Shown here: positions 46,968 to 55,884 of the stretch, in pieces | Layout: each line of letters opens with the position of its first letter | How positions within the stretch are numbered: the first letter of the stretch is position 1 | Assembly: GCA_020638575.1 (NCBI GenBank) | Contig: JACKIH010000003.1 | Span: forward strand, 2,895,501 to 2,959,500 | Direction: 5' to 3' | Source of the DNA: Rhodospirillaceae bacterium | Lineage (GTDB): Bacteria; Pseudomonadota; Alphaproteobacteria; DSM-16000; Inquilinaceae | DNA: 64,000 nt | Position numbers and translations under genes: made by a program | The notes under the pieces: generated by a model | What the model was told of the DNA's origin: nothing | The model's database searches: none | The model's input: the letters and a program-made list of their open reading frames with translations, nothing else

Positions 46968-48170
46968 TTATGTCAGCGCGGCACAGGCCCGCTGGATACG
47001 GGTGCAGGCTTCCTTCAGCGCCTCCGTCGAGGTGGCATAGGAGATGCGGAAGAAGGGCGACAGTCCGAAGGCCGCCCCTTGCACCACCGCTACGCCTTCG
47101 CTTTCCAGCAGGTAGGTGACGAAGTCCTCGTCGGTCGCCAGCACCTTGCCGTCGGGCGTGGTCTTGCCGATGGCACCGGCACAGGAGGGATAGACGTAGA
47201 AGGCGCCTTCCGGCACCGCGCAGGTGATGCCGTCCGCCGCATTCAGCATTTCCACCACCAGGTCGCGGCGTTGCTTGAAGATGGCGGCCCGTTCCGGGAT
47301 GAAGTCCTGGGGGCCGTTGAGCGCCTCCACCGCCGCCGCCTGGCTGATCGAGCACGGGTTGGACGTGCTCTGGCTCTGCACCTTGGCGATGGCCTTGATC
47401 AGCGCCTTCGGCCCGCCGGCGTAGCCGATGCGCCAGCCGGTCATGGCATAGGCCTTGGAGACGCCGTTCATGGTGAGCGTGCGCTCGTAGAGGCCCGGCT
47501 CCACCTGGGCCGGGGTGACGAACTCGAAGCCGTCGTAGACCAGGTGCTCGTACATGTCGTCGGTCAGCACATGCACCTGGGGGTGGCGCATCAGCACGTC
47601 GGTAACGGCCTTCATGTCATCGCGGCTGTAGGCGGCCCCGGTGGGGTTGGACGGGCTGTTGAGGATGATCCACTTGGTCTTCGGCGTGATCGCCTTTTCC
47701 AGCTCCTCGGGCTGCAGCTTGAAGCCGGCCTGCGACGGGCAGTCGACGATCACCGGTTCGCCGCCGGCCAGCAGCACCATGTCCGGATAGCTCACCCAGT
47801 AGGGGGCCGGGATGATCACCTCGTCGCCGGGGTCCAGCGTGGCGACCATGGCGTTATAGATCACCTGCTTGCCGCCGGTGCCCACGGTGATCTGGTCGCG
47901 CGTGTAGTCGAGCCCGTTCTCGCGCTTGAACTTGGCGACGATGGCATCCTTCAGCGCCGGGGTGCCGTCCACCGGAGTGTACTTGGTCTGGCCGGCCTGG
48001 ATGGCGGCGATGGCGGCGGCCTTGATGGTGTCCGGCGTGTCGAAGTCCGGTTCGCCGGCGCCGAGACCGATGACGTCGCGGCCGGCAGCCTTCAGCTCGG
48101 CCGCCTTGGTGGTGACCGCGATGGTCGGCGACGGCTTCACACGGTCGAGCGATTGGGCGAGGAATGCCAT
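46968..48170 (-). CDS. aspC: Aspartate aminotransferase (class I/II, PLP-dependent)
   Basis: A 400-residue PLP enzyme that transfers amino groups between aspartate and 2-oxoglutarate or similar acids. The sequence SLDRVKPSPTIAVTTKAAELKAAGRDVIGLGAGEPDFDTP is typical of alphaproteobacterial AspAT of subgroup Igamma. Catalytic parts are SNPTGAAYSR, VLTDDMYEHLVYDG (PLP Asp/Tyr), and the Schiff-base Lys in NGVSKAYAMTGWRIGYAGGP. The substrate-binding Arg is in SPFFRISYAT. ATG 48170 has GGGAG upstream. The tartrate/D-malate-type dehydrogenase gene diverges from it. Confidence 0.92.
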   Translation of the reverse strand: MAFLAQSLDRVKPSPTIAVTTKAAELKAAGRDVIGLGAGEPDFDTPDTIKAAAIAAIQAGQTKYTPVDGTPALKDAIVAKFKRENGLDYTRDQITVGTGGKQVIYNAMVATLDPGDEVIIPAPYWVSYPDMVLLAGGEPVIVDCPSQAGFKLQPEELEKAITPKTKWIILNSPSNPTGAAYSRDDMKAVTDVLMRHPQVHVLTDDMYEHLVYDGFEFVTPAQVEPGLYERTLTMNGVSKAYAMTGWRIGYAGGPKALIKAIAKVQSQSTSNPCSISQAAAVEALNGPQDFIPERAAIFKQRRDLVVEMLNAADGITCAVPEGAFYVYPSCAGAIGKTTPDGKVLATDEDFVTYLLESEGVAVVQGAAFGLSPFFRISYATSTEALKEACTRIQRACAALT

Positions 48171-48305
48171 GGTGGGGCTCCCGATGATGACTGTCCTTCT
48201 CCTAAGGGGAGTTGGAGGACAAGCGCAAGCGCGCCACAGTGTCTCGAAACAAAACAATCGGCCGGGCCAACCGGCGGCAAACCAACTGTGGGGGGAGACG
48301 ACGCC

Positions 48306-49367
48306 ATGGCCACCTATCGCGTCGCGGTGATTCCGGGCGACGGCATCGGCACCGAAGTGATGCCCGAAGGCATCCGCGCGCTCGATGCCGCGGCGGCGCG
48401 CTTCGGCTTCAGCTTCCAGTGGGACCATTTCGACTGGAGCTGCGAGACCTACCGCACCACCGGCCGGATGATGCCGCCCGACGGCATCGAGCAGTTGCGC
48501 GGCTACGACGCCATCTACCTGGGGGCGGTGGGCTTTCCCGGCGTGCCCGACCATGTGTCGCTGTGGGGCCTGCTCATCCCCATCCGCCGCGAATTCGACC
48601 AGTATGTCAGCCTGCGCCCGGTGCGGCTGTTCGACGGCGTGCCCTGCCCGCTGGCCGGCCGGGTGCCCGGCGACATCGACTTCATGATCGTGCGGGAGAA
48701 CTCCGAGGGCGAGTATTCCCAGATCGGCGGCCACCTGTTCCCCGGCACCGAGCGGGAGATGGTGGTGCAGGAGACCGTGTTCACCCGCACCGGGGTCGAC
48801 CGCATCGTGCGCTATGCCTTCGATCTCGCCCGCTCGCGCCCGCGCAAGCAGCTCACCTCGGCCACCAAGTCCAACGGCATCATCCACACCATGCCGTATT
48901 GGGACCGGCGGGTTTCCGCCATCGCCGCGGAGTACCAGGACATCGCCTGGAACCAGTTCCACATCGATATCCTGGCCGCCCATTTCGTGCGCCATCCCGA
49001 CTGGTTCGACGTGGTGGTGGCCTCCAACCTGTTCGGCGACATCCTGTCGGACCTGGGGCCGGCCTGCACCGGCACCATCGCCATCGCGCCGTCGGCCAAC
49101 ATCAACCCGGCGCGCACCGCCCCCAGCATGTTCGAGCCGGTGCACGGGTCGGCGCCGGACATCGCCGGGCAGAACATCGCCAACCCCATCGGCCAGATCT
49201 GGTCGGGCGCCATGATGCTGGAGCACCTGGGCCAGCCCGACGCCGCGGCGGCGGTGATGGGCGCCATCGAAGCGGTGCTGGCGGACGGCGGTACCCGCAC
49301 GCCGGACATGGGCGGCAAGGCGTCCACCCAGGACCTGGGCAAGGCCATCGCCGCGGCGGTGGGGTAG
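48306..49367 (+). CDS. Tartrate/D-malate-type dehydrogenase (isopropylmalate dehydrogenase family)
   Basis: A 353-residue beta-hydroxyacid oxidative decarboxylase. The N-terminus is VAVIPGDGIGTEVMPEGIRAL; the substrate region is GLLIPIRREFDQYVSLRPVRLF, and FMIVRENSEGEYSQIGG follows. The metal and NAD part is VVASNLFGDILSDLGPACTGTIAIAPSANI and FEPVHGSAPDIAGQNIANP. These segments favour tartrate dehydrogenase/D-malate dehydrogenase over LeuB, but the exact substrate needs an assay. ATG 48306 follows GGGGGAG. It ends 14 bases from a convergent gene. Confidence 0.88.
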   Translation: MATYRVAVIPGDGIGTEVMPEGIRALDAAAARFGFSFQWDHFDWSCETYRTTGRMMPPDGIEQLRGYDAIYLGAVGFPGVPDHVSLWGLLIPIRREFDQYVSLRPVRLFDGVPCPLAGRVPGDIDFMIVRENSEGEYSQIGGHLFPGTEREMVVQETVFTRTGVDRIVRYAFDLARSRPRKQLTSATKSNGIIHTMPYWDRRVSAIAAEYQDIAWNQFHIDILAAHFVRHPDWFDVVVASNLFGDILSDLGPACTGTIAIAPSANINPARTAPSMFEPVHGSAPDIAGQNIANPIGQIWSGAMMLEHLGQPDAAAAVMGAIEAVLADGGTRTPDMGGKASTQDLGKAIAAAVG

Positions 49368-49381
49368 GGGCGGACGGCGGG

Positions 49382-49840
49382 CTATTGCCGCTGTGCGACC
49401 CGCTCGCGCGCCCGGGCCGGCAGGTCGGTGTTCCCGTCCTGGTACTTGAAGTGAAACGTGCAGCCGGCCAGCACCCAGCCGGCATCGGTGTGCACCATCG
49501 GGATCGTGTAGCTGCCCACCACGGTCCACACCTGGCCGCCCGCCGCTTCGGCGATCCGGTGGGTGGCCGTGACGTAGCAGGCGACCGTGGCGGTCTCGCC
49601 CGCAGCCGCGATGTCCAGGTTGCCGATCTGGTGGTGGGTGGCGTCGAAGCCGGGCAGCAGGGTGCGCCAGCCGGCCAGCACGTCGGCCGGATCGAGATCG
49701 GATGCCGGCCCGGCGCCGAAGCTGGAATAGTCCAGGTGGAATGGGCTCGCCATCAGGGTGCGGGCCGCCGCCCAGTCGCGGCGGTCGACGGCGGCAAACC
49801 AGCGGGCGAGCGCGGTGGCGATGTCGGTGGTGTCGGCCAT
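49382..49840 (-). CDS. SnoaL/NTF2-like small protein
   Basis: A 152-residue protein with the NTF2/SnoaL cone fold pattern: ALARWFAAVDRRDWAAARTLMASPFHLDYSSFG and GETATVACYVTATHRIAEAAGG. The family includes ketosteroid isomerase-like enzymes and many non-enzymatic binders; the role here is unknown. ATG 49840 with GAGGA upstream is preferred over the frame to 49858. It is convergent with the dehydrogenase gene. Confidence 0.78.
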   Translation of the reverse strand: MADTTDIATALARWFAAVDRRDWAAARTLMASPFHLDYSSFGAGPASDLDPADVLAGWRTLLPGFDATHHQIGNLDIAAAGETATVACYVTATHRIAEAAGGQVWTVVGSYTIPMVHTDAGWVLAGCTFHFKYQDGNTDLPARARERVAQRQ

Positions 49841-49882
49841 CTGGCGGGTCCTCGGCATCTCAGCCCGCCCTTCCGGGCGCGG

Positions 49883-50323
49883 CTAGGGTTCCGCGGCGGC
49901 CGCAGCCCACTCCGGCAGGGCCGACGCCGCGACGGGCCGCTGCTGGGAGATCACGGTGCCGTCGGCTGCCGAGACGTACCAGTCGTCCACCCGGAAGGTG
50001 CTGCCGCACTCCTCGGTCTGGTAGCTTTCGCAGAACAGGTCGCCGTCGATGCGCCAGCCAACCGGGTAGGTTTCGCCGTCGGGCCAGTAGAGGGTGCCGG
50101 TTCCGTCGGGCTCGTAGCGGCCGAAATAGGGCGTACCGTCGGGGCCCACCCCCTCGAACGCATGGCCGGCGAGCGCTGCCGCCGCATCCGCCGCGGCGAT
50201 CGCCGTTGCGGTTTCGGGAACGGTGGCCAGCCGGGTCGGCGCGCCGCCCGCTTCGCCCGTGGTGGTTTGACAGGCGGCCAGGGCCAGCGCTGCGGCACCA
50301 ACCAGACTGAGTCTGCCCCCCAT
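49883..50323 (-). CDS. Small lipoprotein, tandem paralogue 1
   Basis: A 146-residue lipoprotein with lipobox LALAAC (Cys about residue 18). The mature domain reads AAALAGHAFEGVGPDGTPYFGRYEPDGTGTLYWPDGETYPVGWRIDGDLFCESYQTEECGSTFRVDDWYVSAADG. It contains two Cys that could bond, and many aromatic/Gly positions shared with the next gene. The fold and function are unknown. AAAGG lies 8 bases before ATG 50323. The paralogue lies about 175 bases away on the same strand. Confidence 0.75.
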   Translation of the reverse strand: MGGRLSLVGAAALALAACQTTTGEAGGAPTRLATVPETATAIAAADAAAALAGHAFEGVGPDGTPYFGRYEPDGTGTLYWPDGETYPVGWRIDGDLFCESYQTEECGSTFRVDDWYVSAADGTVISQQRPVAASALPEWAAAAAEP

Positions 50324-50498
50324 GATGCTTGCCTTTTGCAGTGGATCCGGTGGGATCACTGCGGTCTGGAACCGCACGGAAGTCAAGATCCGCCGCGGCC
50401 TTCGCTCATGGTGCGTCGTGCACCATCACGCTCGGTGCGCCTCGTCGGACGCGAAAGCCGCCACATGTCGCGAGCCACCTGAGTTTTTCAACAGCCTG

Positions 50499-50975
50499 CT
50501 AGTTCAGTCCGGCAAGCGCCCAGTCCGGCAAGGTGGCGCCGTCGATCACGCGCTGGTGGGCCAGCACGGTGCCGTTCGCGGCGATGACGTACCAGCCGTC
50601 CACCAGATAGACGGAGCCGCATTCTTCCGTGGCGTAGGTCGTGCAGAACAGGCCGCCGTCGATGCGCCAGAAGATGGGATAGGCCTCGCCGTCTTCCAGG
50701 ACGACCGTTCCCGTGCCGTCCGGGTTGTAGCGGGTGATGTAGTAGCTTCCGCGCGCTGTGGTGCCGTCGACCAGATGGCCGGACAAAGCGGCCTCTGCGT
50801 CGGCGATGGTGAGGGGGACGGCGCTGTCGGGCAGGACGGTCAGCCGCGGCGGCAGCGTTGTCGCCTGGGGTTCGGCCTGGGCGTCCGTCTGCAGGACGGC
50901 CTGCTCCGCCGGCGTCGACTGACAGGCGGTGAGGGCTAGGGCCGCAAGGCCGATCAGAGCGGTTCGCAGAAGCAT
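50499..50975 (-). CDS. Small lipoprotein, tandem paralogue 2
   Basis: A 158-residue lipoprotein with lipobox LALTAC (Cys about residue 18), a spacer, then AEAALSGHLVDGTTARGSYYITRYNPDGTGTVVLEDGEAYPIFWRIDGGLFCTTYATEECGSVYLVDGWYVIAANGT. It is clearly paralogous to the gene at 49883: NPDGTGT, FWRIDGGLFC and EECGS are shared, with the same two Cys. The family is not one I recognise. The two genes have separate starts and an intervening gap with no shared promoter box visible. Confidence 0.75.
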   Translation of the reverse strand: MLLRTALIGLAALALTACQSTPAEQAVLQTDAQAEPQATTLPPRLTVLPDSAVPLTIADAEAALSGHLVDGTTARGSYYITRYNPDGTGTVVLEDGEAYPIFWRIDGGLFCTTYATEECGSVYLVDGWYVIAANGTVLAHQRVIDGATLPDWALAGLN

Positions 50976-51193
50976 GGATCTTGCCCTCAGTGTCGTCCGT
51001 CGGCCGCCGACTGTCGTGAATGACCGCGTGCCATGTCAACATTCTGTCGTCGAGGTGTAAGCGCCGGACGGGGTGGGGCGGAAGCGGGGTGCGCTGTGCG
51101 GGTCGCGCGGGTCTGCGCCGCCCCCGCGGGGGCACGCAGCCGGCGGCACATGTGCTACAAGCCGGTGTCGCGCCCGCCGCACGGACCACGCCC

Positions 51194-52234
51194 ATGACCA
51201 CGCTCGCCGATCGCCACGCCGACACCGCCCAGCGCCCCGGTGCCATGGCCATGTGGCTGCTGTTTACCGCCTTCATGGTGTTTGCCATGACGGTGATCGG
51301 CGCCATCACCCGGCTCACCGAAAGCGGGCTCTCCATGGTGGAGTGGCGCCCGCTGATCGGCGCCCTGCCGCCCTTGAGCGATGCGGAATGGCAGCGCGTC
51401 TTCGACCTCTACCGCGAGACCCCGGAATACCGGGCGGTCCACCACGGCATGACGCTGGCGGAATTCCAGCAGATCTTCTTCTGGGAATGGCTGCATCGGC
51501 TGTGGGGCCGCCTGATCGGCGTGGTCTACGCCCTGCCGCTGCTGGTCTTCTGGCTGCGCGGCGCCATTCCCCAGGGCTTCCACCGCCGCCTTCTGGTGCT
51601 GCTGGCCCTGGGTGCGCTGCAGGGGCTGCTCGGCTGGTTCATGGTGAAGAGCGGGCTGATCGACCGGCCCTCGGTCAGCCACTACCGCCTCGCCGCCCAT
51701 CTGGCCGTGGCCCTGGTGATTTACGGCGTCCTGGTGTGGACGGCCCTGGACCTGCGCGACGTGGTGGCCGGGCGGACCCGCCCCCTGGTGGCGCGGCCGG
51801 GCGTGCGCCGGCTCGTCTGGGTCACGCTGGGGCTGCTCGCCGTGACCATCGTCTGGGGAGCGTTCACCGCCGGGCTCGATGCCGGGATGATGTACAACAC
51901 CTGGCCGCTGATGAACGGCGCCATCGTGCCGCCGGAAGCCTTTGCGCTGGACCCCGCCGTGCTCAACGCGGTGGAGACGCGCGGGATGGTGCAGTTCATC
52001 CACCGCTGGCTCGGCGCCATAACCATGCTGGCGGCGCTCGCGGCAGGCTGGCGCTGCCTGGCCGACCCGCGCACCGGGGGGCCGGCGCTGGCGGTCGGTG
52101 CCGCGGCCATCGTGCAGGTCTGCCTCGGCATCTTCACGCTGCTGGAGGTGGTACCGGTGGCGCTGGCGGCGGCCCACCAGGCGGGGGCGGTGGTGCTGCT
52201 GACGGCGCTCTTGGTGCTGGTGCGCCGCGTGTAG
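51194..52234 (+). CDS. ctaA: Heme A synthase (CtaA)
   Basis: An integral membrane enzyme of 346 residues that oxidises heme O to heme A for cytochrome c oxidase. The eight-helix layout has its conserved histidines in VHHGMTLAEFQQIFFWEWLHRLWGR, HYRLAAHLAVAL, QFIHRWLGAI and AAAHQAGAVVLL. TRLTESGLSMVEWRPLIGALPPL is a CtaA hallmark. ATG 51194 is favoured over the frame from 51020, which adds a basic, non-membrane extension. No cytochrome oxidase genes are in this window. Presence implies an aa3-type oxidase. Confidence 0.94.
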   Translation: MTTLADRHADTAQRPGAMAMWLLFTAFMVFAMTVIGAITRLTESGLSMVEWRPLIGALPPLSDAEWQRVFDLYRETPEYRAVHHGMTLAEFQQIFFWEWLHRLWGRLIGVVYALPLLVFWLRGAIPQGFHRRLLVLLALGALQGLLGWFMVKSGLIDRPSVSHYRLAAHLAVALVIYGVLVWTALDLRDVVAGRTRPLVARPGVRRLVWVTLGLLAVTIVWGAFTAGLDAGMMYNTWPLMNGAIVPPEAFALDPAVLNAVETRGMVQFIHRWLGAITMLAALAAGWRCLADPRTGGPALAVGAAAIVQVCLGIFTLLEVVPVALAAAHQAGAVVLLTALLVLVRRV

Positions 52235-52256
52235 GGCGCTTTGGTGCCATGTTGAC

Positions 52257-52340
52257 TCGGTTCCGGCCCGCATTTCCGCCCGGCCAGCCAATATCTTACA
52301 ATGGCTTGAATGCCCGAGCGGGGATGAGGGCCGGTGCAGA
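52257..52340. repeat. Imperfect palindromic repeat, copy 2
   Basis: The left arm CCGGCCCGCATTTCCGCCCGG and the right arm ending GATGAGGGCCGG form the same kind of long imperfect stem as copy 1, with CCAATATCTTACAATGG in the centre. The flanks TCGGT and GGTGCAGA match copy 1, and weaker similarity extends to roughly 52245-52364. It lies between ctaA and the SDR gene. Confidence 0.75.
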
Positions 52341-52393
52341 ATGATCGGAAAGCGCGATAGCCATCCCCCCGGCCCGAGCGAGCGGAGGTGCCC

Positions 52394-53140
52394 ATGAGCA
52401 AGACCATGCTGATCACCGGCGCCAGCCGCGGCATCGGCGCCGCCTGTGCGCGGCTCGCCGCCGCCCGCGGCTGGGACGTGGCGGTGAACTACGCCGGCAA
52501 CGCCGAGGCGGCGGACGCGGTGTGCGCGGAGGTGCGGGCCTGCGGCCGCCATGCCGCGGCCATCCAGGCCGATGTGGCCGAAGAAGCCCAGGTGATGGCG
52601 CTCTACGACGCGGTGGACCGCAAGTTCGGCCGGCTCGACGCCGTCATCAACAACGCCGGCATCGTCGCCCTGCAGTCGCGCCTGGAAGACATGTCCGGCG
52701 AGCGCATCCAGCGCGTGCTGGCGGTCAACGTATTCGGCGCCTTCATGGTGGCGCGCGAGGCGGTGCGCCGCATGTCCACCGAACGCGGCGGCGCCGGCGG
52801 GGCCATCGTCAACATGTCGTCGGCGGCGTCGCGCATCGGCTCGCCCAACGAATACATCGACTACGCCGCCACCAAAGGGGCGATGGACAGCATGACCATC
52901 GGCCTTGCCCGCGAAGTCGCCGGGGTGGGTGTACGTGTGAACGCCGTACGTCCCGGCATCATCGAGACGGAGATCCACGCGCTCGGCGGCGAACCGGGGC
53001 GCTGCGCGCGCATGGGGCCGGGCCTGCCCATCGGCCGCAGCGGCACCGCCGAAGAGGTGGCGGCGGTGGCCTTGTGGCTGGTGTCCGACGAGGCGTCCTA
53101 CGTCACCGGCGCCCTGGTGGACGTGACCGGCGGCCGCTGA
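52394..53140 (+). CDS. Short-chain dehydrogenase/reductase (SDR)
   Basis: A 248-residue classical SDR. The cofactor motif is TGASRGIGAACARLAA (TGxxxGIG), followed by NNAG (NAG motif). The catalytic residues are Ser in MSSAAS and YAATK (Y-x3-K). The C-terminus VTGALVDVTGGR is typical of FabG-like members. The substrate is unknown. ATG 52394 was chosen because GGAGG lies 6 bases upstream; GTG 52388 is also in frame. The palindromic repeat sits directly in front of it. Confidence 0.92.
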   Translation: MSKTMLITGASRGIGAACARLAAARGWDVAVNYAGNAEAADAVCAEVRACGRHAAAIQADVAEEAQVMALYDAVDRKFGRLDAVINNAGIVALQSRLEDMSGERIQRVLAVNVFGAFMVAREAVRRMSTERGGAGGAIVNMSSAASRIGSPNEYIDYAATKGAMDSMTIGLAREVAGVGVRVNAVRPGIIETEIHALGGEPGRCARMGPGLPIGRSGTAEEVAAVALWLVSDEASYVTGALVDVTGGR

Positions 53141-53195
53141 TCGGGACCGCCGGGGACCACGCTGTGCCGCCCGCCGGCAGACCTGGTGACGGCAG

Positions 53196-53996
53196 TCAGC
53201 AGGCGCCGATGGGGTGGCCGAGATCGGCCAGCGCCTCGCCCGCCGGGCGCGCCCGGAAGCGCGCGTGGAGCTGGGCGACCCCCGGCGTATCCAGGGCTTC
53301 GTCGGTGTAGCGGGCGACGATCTCCTCGTAGCGCTCCTGCAGCACGGTGGAGGTGGGGTCGAGCCCGCTGATCGCCACCAGCCCGGTCGGCGGAGCATCC
53401 AGGCAGGCCACCTTCAGGTCGGGCCGGTGTTCGGCCAGGATCGGCAGGATCTTCCACACATCGCCCGTCCACCAGCCGTAGTAGCGGTCGACGCGCGGCT
53501 CCCCGCCGGACATCTGGCGCTGCGCCATCAACCGGTTGAGCGGCAGGCAGTCGTGCATGAGGATCAGCGAGCCCGGCGCGCACACCTTCTCGGTGTTGAT
53601 GAAGTCGCGCAGCAGGAACTCAAACAGGTGCATGCCGTCGAGAAAGGCCAGGTCCATCGTCGATCCCTTCATCAAGGCGATGGGATCCTCGGTCTCGAAG
53701 AAGGCATCCGACGTGGTCTGGAAGGCGTGCAGCACCGACTTGCCGGGCATCACGTTGCGCTTCATGCCGAAGGCCGGGTCGATGGCGATCACGCGGCCGG
53801 TGGCCTGCACCAGGGTGCCGCCGGTGGACGTGCCGATCTCCAGATAGGTGTCGTAGCGCCCGGTCTCGAACAGCGCGCGCAGCACCTTGCGGTAGTGGGG
53901 ACCGGGGTGCTGCGGCAGGCTTTCCTTGTCGCCGGAGACCTCGATGTCCTTGAGGACCTTGCGAACCTTGCGCGGCAGCATCTTTCTCAGTCGCAT
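53196..53996 (-). CDS. SAM-dependent methyltransferase-like protein
   Basis: A 266-residue protein with SAM-binding motif YLEIGTSTGGTLVQATGRVIAIDPAFG, then DLAFLDGMHLFEFLLRDFINTEKVCAPGSLILMHDCLPL, of the Methyltransf_24-like group common in surface-glycan loci. The substrate is unknown. It follows a GT-like protein gene by 9 bases on the same strand, so both may act on one product. Confidence 0.82.
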   Translation of the reverse strand: MRLRKMLPRKVRKVLKDIEVSGDKESLPQHPGPHYRKVLRALFETGRYDTYLEIGTSTGGTLVQATGRVIAIDPAFGMKRNVMPGKSVLHAFQTTSDAFFETEDPIALMKGSTMDLAFLDGMHLFEFLLRDFINTEKVCAPGSLILMHDCLPLNRLMAQRQMSGGEPRVDRYYGWWTGDVWKILPILAEHRPDLKVACLDAPPTGLVAISGLDPTSTVLQERYEEIVARYTDEALDTPGVAQLHARFRARPAGEALADLGHPIGAC

Positions 53997-54005
53997 GGCG
54001 ATTCC

Positions 54006-54944
54006 TCAGGATTGGGGCGGATGGGGTTCCAGGTCGGCACGCAGGTCGTCGAAGCCGGCCCGCCGGCAGATCACATCCACCAGCAGGGCGCGGCGCTGCA
54101 TCGGTTCGGGCATGTGCTCGGACGCATTGCCGGTGTGCAGCCAGCCGTCGAACTCGCTGTAGACCAGCGTGCCCGTGGCCACCGGCACATACTGCTTCAT
54201 CTGCTGGGCGGTCTCCACCAGGCGCAGGCCCGCGCGGTCGAAGCGGCGGTAGATGCGCCGCCACATCATGCCGCCGGTGTCCATGCCGGTGAACCAGTCC
54301 TGGCGGAAGTCGGGTTTCAGTGCGGCCACCTTGGCCACGTCGATCACCACGTAGCCGGCCCACAGATACCAGGGCACCTCGCCGGAGAGGAGGCGGCGGT
54401 CGCCGAAGCGGTGCGCCTTGGCGAGCCCGGTGAAGGGTTGGCCGGCGAGCTTGGCTACAAGGTCGATGGGCTCGATGGGGAAGAGATCGTGGTCGATGAA
54501 GGCGGCGACGGTGGGAGCGGCCGGAGCCACAAGGTTGCGGTAGAGCCAGTTGAGCGCAAAGCCGTGGGAGCGGCTGGGGGCCCGCGACGGGTTGGGCGGC
54601 AGGCGCACATAGTGGCCGCCGGTGGCCTCGCACAGCCGCCGGATCTCCTCCGCCAACAGGGGATTGGAGGAGTTGTCGCCCACCACATAGGCGGCGTCGG
54701 GCAGGAAGCGGGCGGCCAGGCGCGCCTGCAGGTCGATCACCCAGGGGGTGTTGAAGGCCACGGTGATGGCGGCAGGCCGCCCGGCGATGGCGCGGCGAAC
54801 GGCGTCGAGCTGGGCCGCATCGGGCGGCGGCCGCCGGCAATACCAGGCGTCGACGGCGTCGCGCACCGCGGTCTTCACCCGCTGGCTCACCGGGCGCAGG
54901 CGCCGCCAATCCTCCCGCGTATGGGCGAAGCGGTGCTGCGCCAT
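54006..54944 (-). CDS. Glycosyltransferase-like protein of unknown specificity
   Basis: A 312-residue protein. An early acidic motif, AAPTVAAFIDHDLFPIEPIDLV, resembles a DxD-type sugar-nucleotide/metal site, and TVAFNTPWVIDLQARLAARFLPDAAYVVGDNSS lies before it. It has no membrane segment. I do not recognise a named family; GT-A-like is a guess. ATG 54944 gives a sensible N-terminus. It is followed by the methyltransferase gene on the same strand. Confidence 0.65.
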   Translation of the reverse strand: MAQHRFAHTREDWRRLRPVSQRVKTAVRDAVDAWYCRRPPPDAAQLDAVRRAIAGRPAAITVAFNTPWVIDLQARLAARFLPDAAYVVGDNSSNPLLAEEIRRLCEATGGHYVRLPPNPSRAPSRSHGFALNWLYRNLVAPAAPTVAAFIDHDLFPIEPIDLVAKLAGQPFTGLAKAHRFGDRRLLSGEVPWYLWAGYVVIDVAKVAALKPDFRQDWFTGMDTGGMMWRRIYRRFDRAGLRLVETAQQMKQYVPVATGTLVYSEFDGWLHTGNASEHMPEPMQRRALLVDVICRRAGFDDLRADLEPHPPQS

Positions 54945-54963
54945 GCTGCCTGGTATCCCGTTC

Positions 54964-55884
54964 TCAAACCCGGTGCGGCGATGCTGACGCCGCGGCGGCG
55001 GCGGCGAGGGCTTCGGCCACCCGGTCCGCCAGCCCGGCGTCCCAATACAGCAGGTTGACGAGGAGTGGCCAGAGGCGATGGAGCGCCAGCACCCTCTCGT
55101 CCGGCCAGGTCCCGCCCTCCGCCCGGTAGGCATCGGCGAACGCCGGCGGTACCGCGCCATAGGCGCCGGGGGTGGCGAGATCGAGGGCCGGGTGGCCGTA
55201 GTGCAGCGCCGGGTCCACCAGGCCGACGACGCGGCCGCCGCGCACCAGCAGATTGCCCGGCCACAGATCGCCGTGCAGCAACACCGGCCGGACCGGTTCG
55301 GCGACGTCGTCCGGCAACCGTGCGGCGAAGGCGGCGAGGCGGCCGGCCAGATCGGCGGACAGGCGCCCGGCAGCCCGGCAGGCGTCGATCAGCGGTAGAA
55401 GACGCTGGCGGGCGAAGAACACCGACCAGCGGCGCGTCCACGGGTTGGGCTGGGCGACGCGGCCGATCCAGGTCTGGTCGGTAAAGCCGCAAGCCGGGCC
55501 GCTGGTGCGGTGGAGATGGGCGAGCCGGGCGCCGGCATCCGCCGCGATCGCGGGTGTCCAGGGCCGGCGCGGATCGTCGGTCTCGATCCAGTCGAGCACC
55601 AGCAGGCCGTCGCCGGCATGGAGCACCGCCGGCACGGGAAACGCCCCGGTGGCGGCGATCAGTGCAAGCTGGGCCGCTTCAGCCGCCGGGGGTGCGCCGC
55701 TGCCGCCGTGGCACTTGGCCACGATGCGGCTGCCGTCGGCCAGGTCGCAGCGGGCCACGGTGCCGGTGGATCCGCCCTCCAGCAGCTCCACGCCGACGAC
55801 CCGCACCCCCAAGGCCGCGGCTGCGCGCCGGGCGAGGTCGTCTGCAGCATCGCTCACGGGGGCGGTTCCTCGCCCGGCGGTCAC
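54964..55884 (-). CDS. Fructosamine kinase-family protein
   Basis: A 306-residue protein of the fructosamine/ketosamine-3-kinase (APH-like) superfamily. Motifs: LEGGSTGTVARCDLADGSRIVAKCHGG (ATP-binding region), VLLHGDLWPGNLLVRG (catalytic loop His-Gly-Asp) and GLVDPALHYGHPALDLATP (Mg-binding DPA, like DFG). The family phosphorylates glycated amines or sugars. GTG 55884 overlaps the phosphatase stop (GTGA), so kinase and phosphatase are coupled. Whether it repairs glycated proteins is not shown. Confidence 0.88.
   Translation of the reverse strand: MTAGRGTAPVSDAADDLARRAAAALGVRVVGVELLEGGSTGTVARCDLADGSRIVAKCHGGSGAPPAAEAAQLALIAATGAFPVPAVLHAGDGLLVLDWIETDDPRRPWTPAIAADAGARLAHLHRTSGPACGFTDQTWIGRVAQPNPWTRRWSVFFARQRLLPLIDACRAAGRLSADLAGRLAAFAARLPDDVAEPVRPVLLHGDLWPGNLLVRGGRVVGLVDPALHYGHPALDLATPGAYGAVPPAFADAYRAEGGTWPDERVLALHRLWPLLVNLLYWDAGLADRVAEALAAAAAASASPHRV

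Noticed and set aside
45060..49367. A 1435-residue plus-strand open frame
   Set aside because: Only its last 353 residues, from 48306, match a real gene; the rest runs antisense to the secreted protein and aminotransferase genes and results from high GC.
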